Shown piece by piece: positions 50,756-56,384 of a stretch of DNA of 56,384 nt (position 1 is its first letter; each line of letters opens with the position of its first letter). The position numbers and the translations under genes are program-made. The DNA is from Phycisphaerae bacterium (GTDB lineage: Bacteria > Planctomycetota > Phycisphaerae > Tepidisphaerales > Tepidisphaeraceae): positions 1 through 56,384 of the forward strand of contig JAICIO010000034.1 of NCBI GenBank assembly GCA_025924315.1, written 5' to 3'. The notes beneath the pieces are model-generated. The model worked only from the letters and a program-made list of their open reading frames with translations. It had not been told where the DNA came from and ran no database searches.

Positions 50756-50832
50756 GTCATTCTGAGCGAAGCGAAGAATTTCGATATCGAGCGCGTCTTC
50801 GATTTCGAGATCCTTCGCTACGCTCAGGATGA
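50756..50832. repeat. GTCATTCTGAGC palindrome, family A, copy 5
   Basis: Near-intact arms lie between the two GTPase genes, ending 17 nt before the second gene's ATG. The left arm differs at several positions (GTCATTCTGAGCGAAGCGAA). Confidence 0.88.
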
Positions 50833-50849
50833 CCGTGAGCGGACATGGA

Positions 50850-52571
50850 ATGAACGATGAACTCGAACAACTTGTCGCCGTAACGATGGAGCTGACGAGC
50901 AGCGCCCCGCCGGATCTGCTCGCGGACGATGCGCCCGTGTTTGAATCCTCCGACGATCAACCGATGTATCTCATCGGCCTCATCGGCGGAAAGGATGTCG
51001 GCAAGAGCAGCTTCGTCAACGCGATCGTCGGCGAATCGCTCACCGCCCCGACCTCGTTCGGCCCCGGCACAGAAGATGTCGTCGCCTATGCACATCAATC
51101 GATGGAACAACCGCTGCGCGCCTTGCTCTCGCGCGAAGTGCCGAATCGGTTCACGATTCACACGCATTCGATCGATCTATTGCAACGACAGGTGCTGCTC
51201 GATCTGCCGGATATCGATTCGCACTACGCCGACCACATCGAAATCACCCGACGCATGCTGCGGCACATGCTCTATCCAGTGTGGATCCAAAGTGTCGAGA
51301 AGTACGCGGACCAACAACCGCAGAAACTGCTCGCGCGCGTCGCGGCGGGCAACGATCCCGCTAACTTCATCTTCTGTTTGAATAAGCTCGATCAGCTCGT
51401 CAAACGCGAAGGCGACTCCGCTGCGGGTCAGATTAAGGACGATTACGCGAAACGCCTGTCGCGCGTGCTCGGCTTAAGCGATTCGCCGCGAGTGTTTCTC
51501 GTGAGCGCGAACGCGCCGGATCAGTTTGAGTTTTCCGCACTTCGGCAGGCACTTTCGCAGCAGAAGAGCACGCAAAACGTTCGCGAGGCACAGGACCTCG
51601 CCGTACGACGGCAAAATCGAACGCTCTTCCAGTGGCTCGACGATCAACAACTTCCGCAGCGCGCCGAGCGCACCGCCCGCGCACTCGAAAACGCACAAGA
51701 ACTCGTCGCGGCGAGAATCACCGCGCCGCTGCTCGAAGAATCGCTGCCGGCGCTTCTGAACGATCCCGCCTACCGCACGTCGCTCATTGAGCCGGTCGTG
51801 CAAGCGAGGATCAACCGCTGGCCGATCGTGAACATTTTCAACATGGTTCTTTCGCCGTTGCTTTCGCTGGTGCGGAAGAACCTCTCGCCCGCGCCGATTC
51901 CGATCGGCGGCGGCATTTCGATCGACACGTATCTGCAAATCGAAGCGCAACCGCTCAGCAGCACCGTCCAGCGAACCTTCGCACAGTTGCAGCAATCGCA
52001 ACCGGAAGTTTCATCGCTCTATCAGCTGAACAAGCTGTGGGAAGACGCACCCGCCGACTTCGCGGCGATGGATTTGCGTCAACGAATCTCTTCGACACTG
52101 GAACGCCAGAAGGCGGACTTGCTTGAGCGCCTCAGCGGCCGATACGGAATCATCGCGCCACTGTTTCGATGGCTGTTCACGATCGGAGCGTTGCTCTGGT
52201 TCCCGATCGTTCAGCCGATTCTCGAAGCATTCCTCCCGAGCGACGTGGAGCGCAGCTGGCCCAGGCTCGCGTTCTTCATCGTGCAGCATCTCGGGGTGAC
52301 GTTTCTGCTCAAGAGCCTGACGTTTCTCCTGATCTATTACACGATCCTCTGGCTGGTCTTGCGCTGGCAGAGTGAAGCGAAGGTCCTGCGCGCGCTCGAC
52401 CGGGCGCGGAACACCGACGCCCTTTCGCCGAGCACCCCATCCGGTCAGATCATCGAATGGGCCGATGCGCTTCTCGATCCGCTCCGCGAGCGGCATGAGC
52501 GGATGAAGTTATTGGTGAGCCGAATCGAATCGCTGCGAAAGCAACTTGGTTTGGTGCGTAGCGCCGCCTGA
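50850..52571 (+). CDS. Dynamin-like membrane GTPase, second of pair
   Basis: 573 residues. P-loop GGKDVGKSS (46-54), a G3-like LDLPDIDS lacking the usual Gly, and a canonical G4, LNKLDQL. The middle is helical. The C-terminal ~130 residues have hydrophobic segments LFRWLFTIGALLWFPIVQPI and LLKSLTFLLIYYTILWLVL. The layout parallels the upstream gene, so the pair likely forms a heteromeric membrane-bound GTPase. The ATG at 50850 (MNDELEQLV) has CGTGAGCGGA upstream and no strong Shine-Dalgarno. The stop is adjacent to the stop of the convergent gene, without spacer. Confidence 0.8.
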   Translation: MNDELEQLVAVTMELTSSAPPDLLADDAPVFESSDDQPMYLIGLIGGKDVGKSSFVNAIVGESLTAPTSFGPGTEDVVAYAHQSMEQPLRALLSREVPNRFTIHTHSIDLLQRQVLLDLPDIDSHYADHIEITRRMLRHMLYPVWIQSVEKYADQQPQKLLARVAAGNDPANFIFCLNKLDQLVKREGDSAAGQIKDDYAKRLSRVLGLSDSPRVFLVSANAPDQFEFSALRQALSQQKSTQNVREAQDLAVRRQNRTLFQWLDDQQLPQRAERTARALENAQELVAARITAPLLEESLPALLNDPAYRTSLIEPVVQARINRWPIVNIFNMVLSPLLSLVRKNLSPAPIPIGGGISIDTYLQIEAQPLSSTVQRTFAQLQQSQPEVSSLYQLNKLWEDAPADFAAMDLRQRISSTLERQKADLLERLSGRYGIIAPLFRWLFTIGALLWFPIVQPILEAFLPSDVERSWPRLAFFIVQHLGVTFLLKSLTFLLIYYTILWLVLRWQSEAKVLRALDRARNTDALSPSTPSGQIIEWADALLDPLRERHERMKLLVSRIESLRKQLGLVRSAA

Positions 52572-54623
52572 TCACCCGCCGTTTAATCGCTGCATCAAAT
52601 GCCGGGCAAGAACGTTGTTTGGATCCAGGTTTAGCGCCGCGCGCAGCTCGATGTTCGCCTCGCCCAGCATTCGGCGCTCCATGAGCGCGGCGGCCAACAA
52701 GGCGTGTGCTTGCGGATTATTCGGCTGGAGTCGCACCAGCTCGTGGAAGTTCCACGTCGCCTCTTCGAGCAGATTCTTCTGCAGCAGAAGTTTTCCGAGC
52801 GCCTCGTGCGCCTCGGCGTAATCCGGCTTGTACGCGATCGCGGTGCGGTAGTGCTCGATGGCCTGATCGATTCGTCCGGTCATCTCCAGCAAGCGTCCGT
52901 AATCGTAATTCGCCTCATCCCACTGCGGCGCGATTTCGACGGCCCGTTGGAAATACTTCTCCGCCTTCTCCAGGTGGTCCGGTGTCTCGCGATATGACAT
53001 CTCGATTTTGCCGAGGCTGTCGTATGCCGGCGCGAAGCCGTTCGGATTGATCTCCATCGCCTTTTTGAATTCCTTTTCAGCTTCGTCGACAAGCTTGTCG
53101 CGATTGGCAGGATCGCGATCTGCTCGTCGCATCAGTCCGACGCCGACGTTCCAGTGCGTGTCGTGAAGGTTCGGCGCGAGCTTCAGCGCCTTCTCGTGAT
53201 AGGGAATCGCCTCGTCGATCTTTCCCTGCTGCACGAGCGCATTGCCGAGATTCGTGTACACCATCCACGAATCCGGCGATTTTTGCAGAGTGTCTTGCCA
53301 CAGCGTGACCGCGTCTTCGTAGATCATCGACTGCCGGAAGGTCAGCACCGCGAGCGGAACGAGGATGATGGCACTGGCCGTCCATCGAATGCGCTTCGAT
53401 GGCAGCCATCGCCAAACGATGGCCGCGAGCAGCGTTGTGAATCCGACGCTCGCGAGATGCTGGAAGTGATCCGCCACCCAAGAGAACCGCATCGGATAGA
53501 CGTTGAAATAACCGAGCGCGGGAAAGAGCGTGCCGATGAAAAACAGAATCGCGACGAGCGGTCCGCGGCCGAGTTTGCGACGCAGGAAGAAGAGCGAGAA
53601 GACCACCAGCGCCGCTGAGATCGGGAAGAGATATTGCCACCACGCCGCGATCGCGATGTGCCATCGCGAATAGATGAACGCGAGGTTGATCGGGAAGAGG
53701 TTCGTCCACGCATAGAACCAGACTGCGCGGCCGGCTACGAGCGTGCGGAAGACGAGTTCGCCCGCGAGCGTTGGAGCATAGGTCCACTCGGGTCCGCGCG
53801 CACCGACGCGGTATTTTTCCAGATGCGATGTCTCCATCGCGAGGGCGATGCCGAGGATGAAGAATGGGATGAGCGGGTAAAAATCGCGAAGACGCAAGCG
53901 GCCTCGCTTCCACCAGATCAGGAGGAGGATTGCCGCGGGAAAAGAGCAGGAGACGGTTTTGCTGAACATCGCGCCGGCGAAGAGAACGAAGGAGAGCGCG
54001 TACCAGATCCAGGTGTCTTGCGTGAGCCGTGGTTCGCGCGGGGCGAGCCCCGCGGCTAAATGGGGGTCTCGAAGTTCTTCACCGAACGCCGTGCGCAGGT
54101 AGGCGAGTGCGGCACTGAAATACAAGAAGGCGGAGAGCGTGTTTTTCCGCTCCGTCACCCACGCGACGGATTCAACGTGAATCGGATGAAGCGCAAAGAT
54201 CGCGGCCGCGAGCCAGGCGCCCGGCACCTTGAGCTTCGTCAGCAGCTTCCAGAGCAGCAGCGCCCCTCCCGCGTGGAGGAGTACGTTGACGAGGTGATAG
54301 CCGAACGGATCGAGGCCCCAGAGATGATATTCGATCCAGTAGCTCGTGTGCACGAGCGGATACCACTGCGGAATCGATCGCGGATTGGTCCAGATATCCC
54401 ACAATCCCTCGGCCGACCGAAGCGCATGATTGTTCGTGACGTAATCCGGATCGTCCCAGATGAATCCGCCCTTCAAAGCCGGGAGATACGCGGCAATCGT
54501 CGCGACGAAGAGAATCAACCCAAGCAGCAGCGACTTTGACCGCTCGCGCGAAAGCACGCGCGTGCGATCCGCTGCGCGGGCGCGTTGGCGTTTGGGGGCT
54601 TGTTTCAACTGATGAGCTGCCAT
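52572..54623 (-). CDS. GT39-like membrane protein with C-terminal TPR repeats
   Basis: 683 residues. About ten membrane segments in the first 430 residues, with the GT-C motif GGFIWDDPDYVTNN (DD pair near residue 55). A TPR domain of about six repeats follows (WMVYTNLGNALVQQGKIDEAI, AEKYFQRAVEIAPQWDEANYDYGRL, ALGKLLLQKNLLEEA). This is the TMTC/bacterial O-mannosyltransferase-like layout. Loop residues ~190-200 (AAGLAPREPR) are encoded by a 33-bp REP-like palindrome and look like an in-frame insertion. The ATG at 54623 follows a basic N-terminus. Probably glycosylates envelope proteins; substrate unknown. Confidence 0.85.
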   Translation of the reverse strand: MAAHQLKQAPKRQRARAADRTRVLSRERSKSLLLGLILFVATIAAYLPALKGGFIWDDPDYVTNNHALRSAEGLWDIWTNPRSIPQWYPLVHTSYWIEYHLWGLDPFGYHLVNVLLHAGGALLLWKLLTKLKVPGAWLAAAIFALHPIHVESVAWVTERKNTLSAFLYFSAALAYLRTAFGEELRDPHLAAGLAPREPRLTQDTWIWYALSFVLFAGAMFSKTVSCSFPAAILLLIWWKRGRLRLRDFYPLIPFFILGIALAMETSHLEKYRVGARGPEWTYAPTLAGELVFRTLVAGRAVWFYAWTNLFPINLAFIYSRWHIAIAAWWQYLFPISAALVVFSLFFLRRKLGRGPLVAILFFIGTLFPALGYFNVYPMRFSWVADHFQHLASVGFTTLLAAIVWRWLPSKRIRWTASAIILVPLAVLTFRQSMIYEDAVTLWQDTLQKSPDSWMVYTNLGNALVQQGKIDEAIPYHEKALKLAPNLHDTHWNVGVGLMRRADRDPANRDKLVDEAEKEFKKAMEINPNGFAPAYDSLGKIEMSYRETPDHLEKAEKYFQRAVEIAPQWDEANYDYGRLLEMTGRIDQAIEHYRTAIAYKPDYAEAHEALGKLLLQKNLLEEATWNFHELVRLQPNNPQAHALLAAALMERRMLGEANIELRAALNLDPNNVLARHLMQRLNGG
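54025..54057. repeat. In-frame REP-like palindrome inside GT39/TPR gene
   Basis: 33 bp, minus-strand AGCCGCGGGGCTCGCCCCG..., with imperfect outer arms AGCCGCGG/CCACGGCT and the inner hairpin CGGGGCGAGCCCCG. Its length, divisible by three, keeps the reading frame and adds about 11 residues in an extramembrane loop. Confidence 0.7.
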
Positions 54624-54714
54624 CCAGACGCGCCAATATCGCGGATGGATGAAGGAATGCCAAACGTGCCGCGGATTGACGAAATTGCGTCGCGGTGCGT
54701 CCCCGTGTCGCGGG

Positions 54715-55140
54715 TTAGAACGGGTGGGATTCGAGAAACGCGTCGGCTTCCTGCATCACTTTGCGTGAGCTGGGATACGTCACGCGCTTCAGCGCCTCGT
54801 CAATCGGAAGCCACTCATAACCCGCGTGCTCGTGGCTGAGCTTCACTTTGTCCGTCTCGGACTGTGCGAGGAAAAACACCACCCTTTTGCGAATCAGTGT
54901 CTTCCCTTTGCGGAAGAAGTATTTGAGCTCGTGCGAAAAGCCTTCGACTTGCGTCACATCACGAATGCCGGTCTCTTCGACCAACTCGCGCAGCGCGGCG
55001 GTCAGATCGTCTTCCCCTTTTTCAACGTGACCTTTCGGATAGTCCCAGAATCGCCCGTAATCAAGCACGAGATAACGCCGTCCGTCTTTGTCTTTTCGAA
55101 AGATGATGAAGCCCGCGGATCGTTCGGCGCGAGAAGGCAT
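54715..55140 (-). CDS. Nudix hydrolase, Ap4A-hydrolase-like
   Basis: 141 residues. The Nudix box GHVEKGEDDLTAALRELVEE (37-56, followed by TGI) is complete, with the catalytic REXXEE glutamates. The preceding FWDYPKGH and following FFLAQSETDKVKLSHEHAGYEWLPIDEA resemble bis(5'-nucleosyl)-tetraphosphatases (asymmetric). It may hydrolyse Ap4A or RNA-cap-like nucleotides. The ATG at 55140 begins MPSRAERSAG; a TTG six bases upstream is less likely. Confidence 0.87.
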   Translation of the reverse strand: MPSRAERSAGFIIFRKDKDGRRYLVLDYGRFWDYPKGHVEKGEDDLTAALRELVEETGIRDVTQVEGFSHELKYFFRKGKTLIRKRVVFFLAQSETDKVKLSHEHAGYEWLPIDEALKRVTYPSSRKVMQEADAFLESHPF

Positions 55141-55145
55141 GGTCA

Positions 55146-55234
55146 AATAAGGATGAAGGATGAATTATGAAGGATGAATAAGGAATTGAAGCGTTTGGGA
55201 CGCCTCTCCTTCATCCTTCAAAATTCATCCTTAA
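55146..55234. repeat. Heptamer hairpin, AAGGATG type
   Basis: Left arm: AAGGATG-AAGGATG-AATTATG-AAGGATG-AATAAGG. Right arm: complement CCTTCATCCTTCAAAATTCA. It sits directly upstream of the Nudix gene start, overlapping its leader. Confidence 0.88.
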
Positions 55235-55311
55235 CCAAATAGCTGCCGACCGCAACGCGTGCAAGGAGAACGCGTCGCGGCCGGCGCTTAATCACCGAAG
55301 CTGTGCGATCG

Positions 55312-55497
55312 CTAGACGGCCGGCCGTCCCTGGAGCAATCCGACGATCACGAAAATGATCGCGAGCACAAGGAACACGAACAGCAGCGTGCGACCGATGC
55401 CTGCGCTCATGCCTGCAACTCCGCGGGCGCCGAGCACATACGCGATTATCGCGATGATGAAGAAAATTACCGCAAGACTGATAAGGCCACCTGGCAT
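55312..55497 (-). CDS. DUF1328 small membrane protein
   Basis: 61 residues: MPGGLISLAVIFFIIAIIAY, then VLGARGVAGMSAGIGRTLLF, then VFLVLAIIFVIVGLLQGRP. Two membrane helices with the conserved glycine loop are typical of the DUF1328/YtjA family of small inner-membrane proteins. AAAAGGAG lies upstream of the ATG at 55497. Function unknown; often stress-linked in other bacteria. Confidence 0.85.
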   Translation of the reverse strand: MPGGLISLAVIFFIIAIIAYVLGARGVAGMSAGIGRTLLFVFLVLAIIFVIVGLLQGRPAV

Positions 55498-55686
55498 GAC
55501 GTTCTCCTTTTCAAATCCGGGGCGCTTGCGCTGCACCGCCAGAAACCGTGAGGTTCTATTCTTTGGTGCGCAACTGAAAGGGAGTAGAGCAACGCTTGTG
55601 CCAGCAAGGTCGTAGCACCCCTACCGGACGTTCGGATCGCGGATTCTCACGTGTTTTCGTGGGATTTGACGCGACATCGTGACGAT

Positions 55687-56331
55687 CTAGCGCTGCAATG
55701 TAGGCCAGAGAGCGACCGTACAGACACGATGGCCGATCCGTTCCCAGATGTCGCTGCTGCGAACGTGACGGAAACCGGCCAGCACCTCCTTCTGCGCCAG
55801 CACCGTTTCAAAGAGGTCGAGGTCCTTCGCGAGAATCTCGCGCGATTCGTTGAAGACGATCAGCATCAGCCCCGCGTCGCGGATCATTTCCTCCGCTTCC
55901 ATCTTGCGCAGATCGTTGACGACCGCGGAGCGCCACTGCGCGCCGTATCCGCCGTGACGCAATCCGCCCTCGCGAAACTGATAAGCGACTTTCACTTCGA
56001 GCCAGAGTCCTTCACCCGCATTACAGAGATTGGGCGCATCGAAAAGCGTCGGCGGCGCGACATCGAGCCGTAACGCGCGACCTTTCGGTGTCAGGACAAG
56101 ATCGCACCGCTGGCGATGGGTGAGCTTCTTTCCAACGGACGACGGATAATGCACCTCGCGCGCGACTTCGTAGTGGTTCTGCAAGCCATTAGCCAGTAAC
56201 TCCTGAATCGCCTTCTCATCGCGCGAATCGATCCCCGCGACGGCCTGCTCGAGGCGAACATCCGCCTCCGCCTTCTCGAGAATCGCCCCCACCCGGTCCG
56301 CGAGCGTCGAAAAATCCCAGTTGAGTGACAT
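55687..56331 (-). CDS. Hypothetical protein, possible nuclease fold
   Basis: 214 residues, soluble. A central stretch (QRCDLVLTPKGRALRLD ... EGLWLEVKVAYQF) has the D-(x)n-ExK pattern of PD-(D/E)XK endonuclease-like domains. The remaining parts are helical (AAVVNDLRKMEAEEMIRDAG-like segments) and a strand (LMLIVFNES). This is a weak resemblance; the protein may be a regulator or restriction-related. The ATG at 56331 (MSLNWDFSTLA) has no clear Shine-Dalgarno. It stands alone, with a repeat half copy 32 nt upstream. Confidence 0.6.
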   Translation of the reverse strand: MSLNWDFSTLADRVGAILEKAEADVRLEQAVAGIDSRDEKAIQELLANGLQNHYEVAREVHYPSSVGKKLTHRQRCDLVLTPKGRALRLDVAPPTLFDAPNLCNAGEGLWLEVKVAYQFREGGLRHGGYGAQWRSAVVNDLRKMEAEEMIRDAGLMLIVFNESREILAKDLDLFETVLAQKEVLAGFRHVRSSDIWERIGHRVCTVALWPTLQR

Positions 56332-56362
56332 GACGTGAACAGCCTGAAGTTTTGTGGCATTC

Positions 56363-56384
56363 GCAGGGTCCGCTTCAGCGGACC
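56363..56384. repeat. Half copy of family D palindrome at window edge
   Basis: GCAGGGTCCGCTTCAGCGGACC, the same inner hairpin as 20261-20335. The rest of the element may continue outside the window. Confidence 0.75.

Noticed and set aside
1-56384. tRNA, rRNA, transposase or prophage genes
   Set aside because: None was recognised on either strand by eye; short tRNAs could still be missed without a covariance-model search.

Overview
The window looks like chromosome from a planctomycete, most likely class Phycisphaerae (perhaps Tepidisphaerales). This is inferred from high GC, many secreted proteins carrying 'TTQP/TKPS' linkers, C-terminal zinc ribbons of the CGYDLRATPERCPECG type, a DUF1080 protein, ThuA/Gfo-Idh-MocA proteins, TPR-rich membrane proteins, and many intergenic palindromic repeats. 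No rRNA, tRNA, transposase, phage gene or CRISPR array was recognised. I count 47 protein genes; the first is cut by the left edge.

Layout. 1-9.5 kb: Ca2+/H+ antiporter (partial), B12-binding radical SAM protein, double-DTG aspartic protease with PDZ, aconitase, a secreted HExxH peptidase, an FHA protein and ClpS. 9.6-21.2 kb: mostly carbohydrate genes, with a secreted protein, a large putative sugar-active protein, a transglutaminase-like protein, a ThuA-Gfo/Idh/MocA fusion, a multi-pass membrane protein, a glucuronokinase-like GHMP kinase, a GH116-like glycosidase and GalU. 21.2-24.3 kb: a candidate small RNA, then divergent polX and a stand-alone LigD-type polymerase/primase. 24.3-27 kb: small membrane, SRPBCC, zinc-ribbon and alpha/beta-hydrolase genes. 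27-32.6 kb: minus-strand hpf - ptsN-like - ptsH - ptsI - RNase E/G, which looks like a regulatory PTS operon with no sugar permease. 32.6-33.26 kb: a gene-free region with a 21-bp phased palindrome array. 33.3-36 kb: SLBB protein, zinc-ribbon membrane protein, Tat-exported DUF1080 protein, small membrane protein. 36-47 kb: a long minus-strand envelope cluster (DUF502, TPR proteins, AsmA-like giant, GT39-like membrane protein). 47-48.8 kb: two Tat-targeted Rieske proteins and an outer-membrane barrel. 49-52.6 kb: two adjacent membrane-anchored dynamin-like GTPases. 52.6 kb to the end: GT39/TPR protein, Nudix hydrolase, DUF1328 protein and an uncharacterised possible nuclease-fold protein.

The most unusual content is non-coding. 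First, six 21-bp units (32958-33083) each hold the 10-bp palindrome CACGCGCGTG, so the palindromes lie two helical turns apart. Second, at least five hairpin families are built from iterated heptamers (GCCAGTA, TTGTCAG, GCAACCA, CCAATGA, AAGGATG types), resembling the short tandem repeats known from heterocystous cyanobacteria. Third, these and other palindromes repeatedly run into genes: they supply stop codons and C-terminal residues for several proteins, a probable N-terminus for one, and an in-frame 11-codon insertion in another. Fourth, a promoter-plus-terminator unit at about 21256-21347 looks like an undescribed small RNA. Function calls rest on motif reading alone; no database search was possible.
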